Part shown: positions 10,948 through 21,535 of the stretch, piece by piece
How positions within the stretch are numbered: the first letter of the stretch is position 1
Layout of the letters: each line of letters begins with the position of its first letter
Assembly (NCBI GenBank): GCA_018398585.1
Contig: JAGTTD010000011.1
Span: forward strand, 33,290,164 to 33,354,163
From: Simmondsia chinensis
Lineage: Eukaryota > Streptophyta > Magnoliopsida > Caryophyllales > Simmondsiaceae
DNA length: 64,000 nt
Direction: 5' to 3'
Made by a program: the position numbers and the translations under genes
The notes under the pieces: model-generated
Databases searched by the model: none
The model's input: only the letters and a program-made list of their open reading frames with translations
Told to the model about the DNA's origin: nothing

Positions 10948-12837
10948 TGATTGAAAAATATAAAGTAAACCATATTTTAGACTCTTCTAGAGGCATTTTC
11001 CTAACCTAAGATTCAACAGCTTTCTAAAATGCCCACGATGCCTCCGGTATCTCATATATCTTCAATGTTCGCCAACCACATTTACATGTGAATCTCTCCA
11101 TAATGTAACATTTAACTTGATATTTTGAGTACACCAAGCAAAGTCGTAACAGATTAATTTTGTTATAGTACAAAACTATAAAGACCTTTCGAATTATACC
11201 ATTAATCAAAATCAAAGTGGCCCAGAACTCATAATTTCATCCTTAATGCCTCTAAACTATTAGTGAAAATCACTCTAACTCGGCTCATTTTTAATTTAAT
11301 CAAAGATGCTATAAACTTTTAAAGAAAAAAAATTAACGTACCAATATAATTGCAATTAATTGAGATTTGCTCCATGGAAAAGAAAGTGGGTTCATGATGA
11401 AAATATTTTTGTCAATTGCTTCCTTGATGACCCAAACATTTGGTTGCGAAGTATGATGCATGTATAGAGTTTTGAACATTTGCTTGGTTATAAATATCAA
11501 GAAAATGATGTATATCTTTATGTGGTGAACTTAAAGGATATTAAGTCAATTTTAGTGAAAAAACTATTAGTATACCGTAAAAGTCTTAAATAAAAAATAT
11601 GACTAATGTATTTCCTATTTTAAATCTTTAACAGAAAATTTATTTTCCGTTTTTTCTTTTGTGGATATTTTTCCTTTATGGATTAAACATGGAAAGTCTT
11701 AAATTAAAATTTTATTTATTTTATTTATTTTTAGTTCGTGTTATTTAATAAAAAATTATACAAAATAATAGGGTAACAAAATTATTTTATTAATTTTTCT
11801 TCAAAAACCAAAAATAAGAAGAAAAAAAAGGGAGATAAAAAGGGTATTTAAGAATAGAATTGAAAAAAGAAAAATAAGAAAAAAGAAAAAAATATAAGAA
11901 AGTATCAAAAAAATATACAATATAATTTATAATGAAAAAATATAAAGTAAACCATATTTTAGACTCTTCTAGAGGCCTTTTCCTAACTTAAGATTCAAAA
12001 ATTTTCTAAATAGCCCACGATGCCTCCGGTATCTTATACATCTTCAATGTTCGCCAACCACAATTACATGTAAATCTCTCCATATTGTACCATTTAACTT
12101 AATATTTTGAGTACATCAAGCAAAGTCATAATAGATTAATTTTGTTATAATACAAATACCATAAAGACCTCTCAAATTATACCATTAATCAAAATTAAAG
12201 TGGCCCAGAACTCATAATTTCATCCTTAATGCCTCTAAACTATTAGTAAAAATCACTCTAACTCGCCTCATTTTTAATTTAATCAAAGATGCTATAAACT
12301 TTTAAAGAAAAATATTAACGTACCAATATAATTGTAATTAATTGAGATTTGCTTCATGGAAAATGATGTGGGTTCAGGATGAAAATATTTTTGTCAATTG
12401 CTTCCTTGATGACCCAAACATTTGTTTGTGAAGTATGATGCATGTGTAGAATTTTGAACATTTGCTTGGTTATAAATATCAAGAAAATGATGTATATCTT
12501 TATATGTTGAACTTAAAAGGTATTGAGTCAATTTCAGCGAGAAAACTAATAGTATACCATAAAAGTCTTAAATAAAAAATATGACTAATATATTTTATAT
12601 TTTAAGTCGTCAACAGGAAATTTATTTTCCCTGTTTTCTTTTGTGGATTTTTTTTCTTTATGGATTAATTACAAAAAGTCTTAAATTAAAATTTTATTTA
12701 TTTTTAGTTCATGTTATTTAATAAAAAAATATACAAAACAATTGGGTGATAAAATTATTTTATTAATTTTTCTTCGAAAACCAAAAAGAAGAAAAAAAGG
12801 GAGATAAAAAGGGGTTTTTTTTTGGTCATTACAGGGA

Positions 12838-12869
<32 letters not shown>

Positions 12870-13015
12870 GGGGGGGGGGGGGGGGGGGGGAGATGCCGAG
12901 CGTCGATGGTGGGTTGGGGGGCTGGCCTAACAGGCACCCCACCATTATGACCCACCCTCACTTGGTGATAAAAAGGGTATTTAAGAATAGAATTGGAAAA
13001 AGAAAAATATAAGAA
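10948..13015. repeat. Tandem duplication, period about 982 bp, within Helitron B
   Basis: The segment starting near 10948 recurs near 11930, shown by TAAAGTAAACCATATTTTAG at 10961 and 11943, and the similarity continues for most of the unit. A further partial copy lies upstream (about 10668-10880). Both full units carry, on the minus strand, a short frame reading MERFTC-K/N-CGWRTLK (starts near 11101 and 12083), possibly a captured exon piece; its origin is not recognised. Confidence 0.8.
12814..12966 (-). mobile_element. Retroposed insert with A-tail and 11-bp target duplication
   Basis: This insert interrupts the second 982-bp unit. GATAAAAAGGG flanks it at 12803-12813 and 12967-12977. On the minus strand it ends CCTGTAATGACC followed by an A-run, as a LINE or SINE 3' end would. 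A G-homopolymer of nearly 50 nt, broken by one C (12841-12890), fills the middle and may be mis-sized in the assembly. The family is not recognised. Confidence 0.6.
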
Positions 13016-13848
13016 AGTGTTAAAATTATGACTAAAAGTATTTCCTATTTTAAGTTTTGAACAGGAATTTTATTTTTCGATTTTTGACTTTTCATATCTC
13101 ATCGGATTAAGATAAATCCTTCCTTGCAGTAGCCACACGAAATGTCGCATTTTATGGACTAATTACAAAAGGTCTTAAATTTATTTATTTATTTATTGTT
13201 TTAGCGGGTAGCCACCCTGTTTGGGGAGGGTACCGGTACAAGTGGGTACCTGTCCTGGCCCGCTCCATACCCGCCAAGCTTTATTTTGTATATAGTTAAC
13301 CTTGAAAGTAAAAAATATTTGTTTAAATTTAATAATTCTAATTATTTATCAATGTTATAAAATAATTAATTTTTTTAAAAAATAGTATTAAATAACTAAT
13401 AAGAGCGGGTATAGATAATCGTTCTGTATGCATATTAAGGAGGTAAGGGCCGGGTAATGAATACTCGCTGGCAATGAGGCGGGTAGGGGTACGGGTCTGT
13501 ATCCCCTGGGAGGGTATGGGTACGCACTTCGTACCCTAATGCGTAGATCTTATAAATTAAAGTCAAACTTCACATACCTCACCGGGTATAGATAATCATA
13601 CCCGTCTCATTGTCATCCTTTTGATACGTTGAGATATAGTTGTGCTATTTTTAGATTAATTGTTATTTTTAATCTACAAATAAATACCAAAAAAGCAAAA
13701 TAAGAAAAAAAAATAAATAAGAAAAAGGGCAAATATAATTAAAAAAAAGGATTGAGATTAGGAAACTTTTAAGGAAAAAAAAAAAAAGAATTGGAGATTT
13801 GGAGGCTTTTGTGGAGGGGACAACTTCTCTATATATATATAGTATAGA

Positions 13849-14693
13849 TTTGCAATACCTGTAGGTAGCTAGGATTTGAGAGAAACGTGTGGACAACTTT
13901 TTAGTTCAGTACCCAAACCTACTTTATAGCTTGAAAGAATACTGGGGAGCTCCGCTTGTGAGTCATTTCGTAATAAAGCTCAAAAAAACATATTTATTGA
14001 AAGGCCAAGTTGAGTGAGCTCATTTAGCATAAAACGAGTCGAGCCTGAGTCTAATGAAGCCAATCTTGCAGGCTCGTCGTGTGCTAAACGAGCATAAATT
14101 AATAGTTCTATCTTGATACAACTTAATTAAGCCAAGTTCAAGCATAATGAGCTATGTTCAAGTCCGAATGAGCTTAAATTGAGATAAATAAAGTGAGTTT
14201 AGCTTGGAACTGGCCAAGCTAGGTTCAAGGTTAATTAAGCTAAGTCGAGTCCGAGCCTATAATGAGCCAAGCAGAGATTGAGCTTGAAGTTTTGAAGCCG
14301 GGCAAGTTTCGAGCTGAGTCCAAGCCAAGCTAAATGTTGGAGTTGAACATTGAGTCTAACGATCATGGACTAGGCTTGGCTTGGTGGTGGCACGAATTAG
14401 CAGGGCTACACCATCGCTCACCCAAAAAGACAAAATAAAGGAAATTGTTGTTATTTTAAAAATAATGTTATATGTGAGCCAAATTGAGGCTTTCATAATT
14501 CTCAGTAACCCTTTGCAAAATTACCGAAGTCCGTTGTTAAGGAATTGACTTTCCAAGAAGTTCAAATTATTAGGTAATAACACATGAGTTTTTATACTCT
14601 AAGATAACCCTTGTACGACTGTTTATTAAATTTGAAACGTTGATATGTATAAACTATTTTCACAACTTAGAGTAAAAGTATGTTACTACTAAG
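13849..14693. other. Intergenic; decayed GAGC/CGAGC-type repeat
   Basis: No gene seen. About 13975-14400 is dense in GAGCTC, GCCAAGC and CGAGTCGAGCC words with no clean ends, as in decayed DNA-transposon interiors. A similar composition appears at 24690-25020. Confidence 0.35.
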
Positions 14694-15229
14694 TAGGGAT
14701 GGCAATGGGGCGGGGCGGGGCGGGGCCGGGGGGCGCCTCCTCCATAACCGTACTAGCCACCCAAATTCTATACCCGTACCCACCCTATTACCCGCCACAA
14801 GAATGAAGTCCCATACCCATTACCCGCGGGTACCCAACGGGTACCCATTACCCGCCCCGTACCTGCTCCCCATACCCACCTTGTTACCTATTCATTGTCC
14901 AACTTATTGTACATAAAATTTTTTTCTTTTTTCCTTCAATAATAACCATGACTTCATAATTATAAATTGCCTGAGAAATTTAATTTATATAAAATAATAC
15001 AACGAGAATATGCGGGTACGGGGAAGAACGGGGGCAGATACATGCAGGTACGAGGCGGGTCGGGGCGGGCAGGTACAAGCCTATACCCGTACCCGCCCCA
15101 TACCTGTGACGGATATTAAAATGTGTACCCTACCCGTACCCGTTACTCCCATCATCTATACCCATACCCGCCCCAAACGGGGCGGATACCCACATGTAAC
15201 TGATTTTACCTGCCTCATTGCCATCTCTA
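14694..15229. mobile_element. Small non-autonomous hAT-like element
   Basis: The ends are TAGGGATGGCAATGGGGCGG and its inverse CCTCATTGCCATCTCTA. The flanking 8-mers CTACTAAG (14686-14693) and ATACTGAG (15230-15237) agree at 6 of 8 positions, fitting an aged hAT duplication. The interior consists of CCCGTACCCGCC-like subterminal repeats with no coding sequence. Confidence 0.72.
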
Positions 15230-15436
15230 ATACTGAGGATGAGAAAAATAGCTATTTCGAATTAAAAATTTTGAAGTTATTATGAAATTTGAAAAAAATA
15301 AATTAATGGGGACCGGTTTGCTAATATAGTACGAACCAGGGACGTTTCAGATACAGGAGATATATGTTTGTGGTTCTAACTTGTAAGTCTACCCTCTCCT
15401 GTAGTTTTCACCACTTAGACTCAGTCTCCCATTTGA

Positions 15437-16899
15437 GGGTAATTTTTTAAAATAATATATTTTAATTTTTTTATTTTTAAAATAGCATATAAAAATTTAA
15501 AATTATTAAAATAGTACGTAAAGATTAAAAATTACCAAAACAGCATGTCCAGTCAAGATGTCCTTGCCACCTAAGCAAGGGCATTTTTATCATTTTCTTT
15601 TTTTTGAAATTAAAAAAAGGAAAAGTTTTTTTTTAAATTTTTTTACGGCTAGAACAGTTTTTCACTAAAATACAAAAAAATAATAATAATAAATGTTGCC
15701 TAAATTTTTGTATAATATATAAATTTAGATATATAACAAAAATAATAATTGTAAATATATTTTTTCTTACAATAAAATTTTAAAATTTTGATAAATTTTG
15801 AGAGTCGGTTCCCAAAATAATGCTAAAAAATAAAAAAATTAAAAAAATAATGCTGAAAAAAAAATATTTCCAAATCTACTGTTGAACCGCGTTTATTAAA
15901 CGTGGCTTTAATAAACCGCGTCCAAATATAGCGTTTAATATTAGCATAAACCGCGTCATAAAGACGCGGTTATAACAACATAAAACCGCATCTTAAAGAC
16001 GCGGTTTATGCTAAATAAAAACGCGTCTTAAGGACGCGGTTTTATATTGTTATAACCGCGTCTTTATGACCCGGTTTACAAGGTTTACCTAATTCACGCA
16101 TGTTCTATCCGCTGCTTTCACCATCTCTCTACCTCTTTCGCATTAACCCACCACCAGTCACGTCGTTCGCCTTCTCCTTTCTTTTGCTTATACGCTGGAG
16201 GTCTTTCAAGTACTATTATTGGAGTTATTTGACCTCCACTTATGATGTTGGAGCTTCATTAAGAGAGATATGGGATCAATATCATAATCATCATAAATTG
16301 TGGCATAATAAAAATTATAAACGAACAAAAAATTGGAGAATTGCGGCATAATGGTAAGTATAAGTGAAAAAAAGGGGCTTTTGGATTGCTGACATTAAAC
16401 CGCGTTTAAAAAACGCTGTTTATATAAACCGCATTTAGTAAACGCGGTTTAAACTGATATGAACCGTATTATTTTATCCGGTTTTATTGAAATTTAAACG
16501 CGTTTAGTAAACGCGGTTCAACAGTAGATTTGAAAATATTTTTTTTTCAGCATTATTTTTTTTATTTTTTTATTTTTTAGCATTATTTTGGGAACCAACT
16601 CAAATTTTGACCTATCAAATAATAATCTATATAATACAATACTAAAAATTTAGTCAACATGTAATTTTTGTTTACATTTTGGTGAAAAATTGTTACAGAC
16701 GTAAAAATAAATTATTTTTTTTTAAATTTTGAAAAAATAAAAATGAAAAAAATGCCCTTGCTTAGGTGGTAAGGGCATGCTGACTGGGCATGCTGTTTTG
16801 GTAATTTTTAATTTTTATGTGCTATTTTGATAATTTTAAATTTTTACGTGCTATGTTGGGAATAAAAATATCAAAATATGCCATTTTGAAAAATCACCC
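15437..16899. mobile_element. Outer MULE-like element with a second MULE nested in it
   Basis: The ends GGGTAATTTTTTAAAATAA and (inverse of the right end) GGGTGATTTTTCAAAATGG begin imperfect terminal inverted repeats of about 150-200 bp, sharing CCACCTAAGCAAGGGCAT. The 9-bp duplication CCCATTTGA flanks the unit (15428-15436 and 16900-16908), as for Mutator-like elements. Its middle is occupied by another element at 15802-16601. No transposase is present. Confidence 0.82.
15802..16601. mobile_element. Fold-back MULE with CG-rich palindromes (copy 1)
   Basis: Terminal inverted repeats of about 100 bp start GAGTCGGTTCCCAAAATAAT on the left and GAGTTGGTTCCCAAAATAAT on the right (inverse). The 9-bp duplication AAATTTTGA is perfect (15793-15801 and 16602-16610). 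Inside each arm are serial palindromes of the form AACCGCGTC..GACGCGGTT, each able to form its own hairpin (for example 15950-15970, 15984-16006, 16020-16042, 16053-16076). The core at about 16098-16350 has a gene-like frame without a recognised domain and matches the core of the element at 19883-20767. Confidence 0.88.
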
Positions 16900-17450
16900 C
16901 CCATTTGAGCCCATTCAATTATAAAATTATTTATGTATATTTTTTGTTTTATTTAAATTTTTTAGAAAAATAGGTTGTTTTATATAATATCACAACATTA
17001 TAACTAAGGGGTTACATGTTTCAATGCCAATATCCCTCACTCTTTTAATATAATTTTATCACAAGATATAAAGTATGTATGTGCACTATCAATACTTTAA
17101 GTTTATGAACACTCATGTGAATATGTTACGGTATAAAACAATTCCTTAGTTGATAACTTGACAAAAATTAATAAGACAAATATTTTATTTCTACTTTAGG
17201 TGCCTAGAACAATATACAATATAATAAAATCATTTTATCATAATGAAATAATTTTCTTGAATTCAATATATATATATATATACCACATATTTGTTATTAG
17301 TACAAAATTGGTATTACTTACTTTCAAGACAATTCTTGAGTTGCTCAAAAAAGATAATTCTGTAATTTATATTTTATAAATCATATTATTATTCTGTCAA
17401 TAATAAATTTATTATAGCCATAAACAGCTCAAAATAAGTTAAGAAATGTG
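16900..17450. other. AT-rich spacer between MULE elements
   Basis: No gene or bounded element seen. A TA microsatellite lies at about 17268-17282. Confidence 0.5.
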
Positions 17451-18420
17451 GAGTTATTTACTAACTTGGCACCTTTTGCAAAAAAAATTACCAAAATGGC
17501 ATAGTTGAAAAAATATTTACCAAAATGACACACTTTACTGTAGCGTCAATAGGAAACGCCGTTTGAAACGGCGTTCGTTGAGCAGGGGGAGACGGCTCCT
17601 AACGGACGCCGTTTCGAACGGCCTCCGTACGCCGTTAGACCACACACCTTTGTATAAAGTAGAAAAAATTAACAATCCTCCTAACTTAATTAACAATAAA
17701 ATAATAAAATAAAGTAGAAAAAAAATTAGTAGAGTTACATTATTTAATGTATAAAGTAATAAAAAGAAAAAAAATGCAGAATAAATTACCAAAGTGGCAC
17801 CTTTTGCAAAAAAAATTACCAAAATGGCATAGTTGAAAAAATATTTACCAAATTGGCAAACTTTACTGTAGCGTCAATAGGAAACGCCGTTTGAAATGGT
17901 GTTCGTTGAGTCATATCTGGCGATATTAGGGACCAATGATATGTTTTGGCATTGTAAAGCTGCATTGCCCTGATAGAGTGTTGCGTCAGTTTGGATTAAC
18001 GCAACATATCCCGGATCACATCGACACCCTTTTTTATTACATCAGGGGGTTTTTGTAATCTATTATTACAGTGCATTTTTTTCCTTTTTATTACTTTATA
18101 CATTAAATAATATAACTCTACTAAATTTTTTTTCTACTTTATTTTATCATTTTATTGTTAATTAAATTAGGAGGATTGTTAATTTTTTCTACTTTATACA
18201 AAGGTGTGTGGTCGGCCGTTCAAAACGGCGTACGGAGGCCATTCAAAACGGCGTACTAACGGTGTCCGACAGGTCCCGTCTCCCCCTGCACAACGAACGC
18301 CGTTTCAAACGGCGTTTCCTATTGACGCTACAGTAAAGTGTGCCATTTTGATAAATATTTTTTTAACTATATTATTTTGATAATTTTTTTTACAAAAAGT
18401 GCCAAGTTGATAATTTACTC
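17451..18420. mobile_element. MULE with about 370-bp terminal inverted repeats and a captured gene fragment
   Basis: The left end is GAGTTATTTACTAACTTGGC; the right end inverse is GAGTAAATTATCAACTTGGC. AGAAATGTG flanks it exactly (17442-17450 and 18421-18429), a 9-bp Mutator-type duplication. The inverted repeats run about 330-370 bp and contain GAAACGCCGTTTGAAACGGC and further CGCCGTT palindromes. Part of the left arm is repeated at about 17783-17910. The centre holds a fragment of a plant-mobile-domain gene. No transposase is present, so it is Pack-MULE-like. Confidence 0.88.
17930..18028 (+). pseudogene. Captured fragment of a plant mobile domain (PMD / MAIN-like) protein
   Basis: A 32-codon stretch from 17933 reads PMICFGIVKLHCPDRVLRQF and then GLTQHIPDHIDT. 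It resembles the conserved PDRVLRQFGLxQxIP segment of plant mobile domain proteins (MAIN-like, often named long-form phosphatase-7 homologues), which are frequently carried by MULEs. A TAG lies just upstream in the same frame (17927-17929), and the MULE's inverted repeats enclose it, so it is a fragment and not a working gene. Confidence 0.72.
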
Positions 18421-18429
18421 AGAAATGTG

Positions 18430-18699
18430 GCACCATAAGATTTGGCGTGTAAGTGTTTCCTAACGGTCAGTGAGGTTGGGGAGGACACAAAAATATTCGG
18501 AACACGTGTCGAGTAACGAGATCATTGATAATGAAAATGGAAAGTAAATTGTGATAACATTGTACGTACATCACCATCACTTCTGCATAGTCCACAATCT
18601 CCATTCAGTCCCTTTTATGATGCTCACCCGCAAATATCTCTTTTAACTAGCTCTCAATATGTGGCTATTATTTATTATAAATTATATTATTTTATCTGT

Positions 18700-18736
<37 letters not shown>

Positions 18737-19188
18737 TCTTCAGCAATAACATCCTTATCAACTACTCATAAGATTTATGGAACTAAATAACAAGATATAG
18801 GATAATTGGATGAAGATATTATTTTTTAAATCAAACATGATGTTGTTCTTAAAATCAAACATTAAGCAAAAAGAAGTGAATCTTACATTGGTAGGTAGAG
18901 ATAAAATATACCACTTTATATACCTAAGGAGCTACTCTACCTGTTGCTTATTGATTTAAGGATGAAACTTCTTTTGATATGTAACACGTTTTGATTTGAA
19001 GCAAATAACAAAAAACCTTGAAGTTGAGTATAATTCCTTCCTGTGTTTAAAAGTAGCAGAAAATTGAGGGGTAAAAACGTGATACAATGTCTACAAAAGA
19101 AGAAGTGAGAGTTTTAGTTCATGGTTGTTGAAAATTGCTATTTTTAGGCTAATATTAAAGGAAAATAAACATAACGGTATTTGATTAA
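18430..19188. other. Intergenic; long poly-T and a partial R1 repeat
   Basis: A T-run of about 35 nt lies at about 18702-18735. Sequence at 18890-18990 resembles the middle of the unclassified repeat R1 (see 48835-49030). No gene seen. Confidence 0.5.
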
Positions 19189-19482
19189 TGTTAGAGTATA
19201 AAACAATTCCTGAATCTTCACTCATCAGCATAAACTTTTGGAAAATATGATTTCTTCACATCATATCAGAGCCTTATTGACCATGAGATCATGAGTTCGA
19301 ATTTCAATAGCCCTTACGTTCAATATCAAAACAATTTAAACACAAGGTATGAGGTGGGCCTGTGCAATATTCACGCTTCAAGGCCAATTGACATTCGTAT
19401 GAGGGGGCATGTTAGATTATAAAATAATTGTTGAGCCTTCATCTATCAGTTTAAGTTTTTGAAAAAATTGGTTTCTTTAACA
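19189..19482 (+). mobile_element. TRIM (miniature LTR retrotransposon), 294 bp
   Basis: Two direct terminal repeats of 72-73 bp (19189-19260 and 19410-19482) begin TGTTAGA.TATAAAA and end in ACA. A primer site, TCATATCAGAGCC (tRNA-Met type, two changes), follows the first. A purine tract, ATGAGGGGGCA, precedes the second. ATTAA and ATCAA flank it, matching at 4 of 5 positions. No coding capacity. Confidence 0.85.
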
Positions 19483-19882
19483 ATCAATACTTTGGATTCA
19501 AAGATCTATTAGGAAACTACTATTCAATTGGCCGTTGCATCATTATCAGTTGATGGTCTAGTCTAGTTTGAAGTAATAAACATATTTAAAATATTAAATT
19601 ATTTTGAAACATTACATTTTTTAAAAGTTCGAAGCTTAAGAAAGTATTCTCCATTTTTTTTTTCCCTTTCCATAAAATTTTAAAATTTCAAACAAAGCTT
19701 ATAGGAAATTTTATTTCTCTTGAAAAATATTTAATAGAGAGAAATAATTTTTTTCGAGAGAAAAGGACTTCTCCATTAACACCCAGCCAAAATCTAATAA
19801 AACCTAGTACATATATCAACATCAAATGTGCACATAAATTTCTTCTTTTTTTTTTTTTTTTTTTTTTTTTGGGACAAGCATA
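19483..19882. other. Intergenic AT-rich stretch ending in poly-T
   Basis: Nothing gene-like was seen. A T-run of about 27 nt (about 19844-19870) lies just outside the next MULE. Confidence 0.5.
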
Positions 19883-20767
19883 GAGTCAGTTCCGAAAATA
19901 ATGCTGAAAAATAAAAAAATAAAAAAATAATGTGAAAAAAAAAATAATTCCAAATCTACTGTTGAACCGCGTTTACAAAATGCGGCTATACTAAACCGCG
20001 TCAACGTGAGACGTTTAAAATAACATAAAACCGCGTTTACAAAACACGGTTTATATTTGAATAAACCGCATTCAAAAAACGCGGTTCACAATGAAATAAA
20101 CCGCATTCCCAAAACGCTGTTTACCTGAATAAACCGTGTTAACAAAACGCGGTTTTATAGTGAACCGCGTTACGAAAACACGGTTTATCCGCAGTACACC
20201 GTTTTCATCGCTTGTAGTCGCCATTATGCCGCAATAAGTGATGATCGTCACATTGATTTCATGTTCCTCTCAATGAAGCTCCAAATAAGTTGAGGTGGTA
20301 AGAAATCAGAAAAAGTTATCAACAAAAGGCTATTAATTCAGTAGTGGTCAAATAGCTACAACAATGGTACTTAAAAATCTTCGGCATATAAATCAGAGGA
20401 AGGGCGGCTGCGGACGACGTGACCGGCGGTGAGTTAACGAGAAGGAGGCAGAGAGGCGGTGAGAGCCGAGGAGAGGGGAACACCGGGAGGGGGAACGTCC
20501 ATAAACCGCATCCCAAGAACACGGTTTACTTTACAGTAAAAAGCATGGTAAAGACGCGGTTTTATTGAGGTATAACCGCGTCTTTATGATGCGGTTTAGT
20601 GTAAAAAACAGCACCCGGTTTTGTTTTAGTTGAAACGCGTTTCTTTGACGCGGTTTACTATAACCGCATTTTATAAACGCAGTTCAACAGTAGATTTGGA
20701 ATTATTTTTTTTTCAGAATTATTTTTTTTAATTTTTTATTTTTAAGCATTATTTTCGGAACCGACTC
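19883..20767. mobile_element. Fold-back MULE with CG-rich palindromes (copy 2)
   Basis: The ends are GAGTCAGTTCCGAAAATAAT and, inverse, GAGTCGGTTCCGAAAATAAT. The flanking 9-mers ACAAGCATA and ACAAACATA agree at 8 of 9. Both arms hold AACCGCG..CGCGGTT palindromes. The core (about 20215-20500) is homologous to that of the element at 15802-16601 but lies in the opposite orientation and carries an extra segment. A shared line is TTGCGGCATAATGG with GGAGCTTCATT.AGAG. Confidence 0.85.
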
Positions 20768-21535
20768 ACAAACATATCCACAATTTACAATTAGGAGCTT
20801 TTATGTTCACTTCTTCACCTGAAATATCCCTGTAACAATGCACTCCAGCCTCCAAATTTATTATTTTATTATTTAATACTTGATTATTTGTTATTTTTTA
20901 TATATTTTGACATTTTCAATACACATAAAATGATATTTTTATATTAAAAATTTTTATTAGTCAGACATCCTAAACTGAAAAACTATAAACTTTCACAAAA
21001 TTTACCAAATTTTCACAGGAAAATTATAACAAATATTCAGCAAAAAATATCAGATTTTAATAAAATTTACATATTGTTGAAGTTAGCATTTTCTAATAAA
21101 AATTCAATGAGGTAAGACAAAAGCAGTGCTTAAGATAAAATTTTTAAATATCATAATACCAAAGAGGTTTATAAAATAAGTCTCAAAATTAGGCATTATT
21201 TATAATATTGGTTATTATTGTAAGTTGATTGTTGGATCCTCCCTTGGACTATAATTAATTTGTAGCCACAAACTTAAAACTATATAACATGTCGGAGAAG
21301 ATTTGCTAATTTTTTCCTCCCTGGGTTATTAAGGTGTGTTTAGTTAAATATATAAACATGAGAGTTGATACTTCTGAAACAACACTTTAGATTATATCAC
21401 TCCCCTTTCTTGGGCTTCTTGATTAAATTATGGCCTTGTTTGATTCACCTAGTAATTGAATTCCTATGTAAAGTTGTATTTTTTAGAAATTAAATTCCAA
21501 TATTAACTTCACAGAAAGTGGGTATGAAGTGTTTG
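20768..21535. other. AT-rich intergenic stretch
   Basis: No gene seen. GGCCTTGTTTGATTCACC at about 21433 resembles the edge of a MITE but a matching right edge was not established. Confidence 0.4.

Larger units (their letters stand above)
10139..13848 (-). mobile_element. Non-autonomous Helitron B, inverted relative to A
   Basis: On the minus strand the 5' end is TCTATACTATATATATATAG (13848 downward, preceded by A). The 3' end is CCCACGGGAACAAAACTAG, ending at 10139 and followed by T. Its terminal 100 bp at both ends match Helitron A, including ACAAGATATTAGTTCGA upstream of the 3' end. The 3' hairpin is imperfect. The interior has a duplicated unit of about 0.98 kb, a third partial unit, a retroposed insert and a GC-rich array at about 13200-13640. 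No Rep/helicase gene is seen. Confidence 0.7.

Noticed and set aside
12755..12961. Proline-rich frame on the minus strand
   Set aside because: It is only the translation of the G/C homopolymer in a retroposed insert.
15950..16080. CRISPR-like array of CG-rich repeats
   Set aside because: The repeats are palindromes within the inverted arms of a plant MULE; spacers are not unique and the genome is a plant's.
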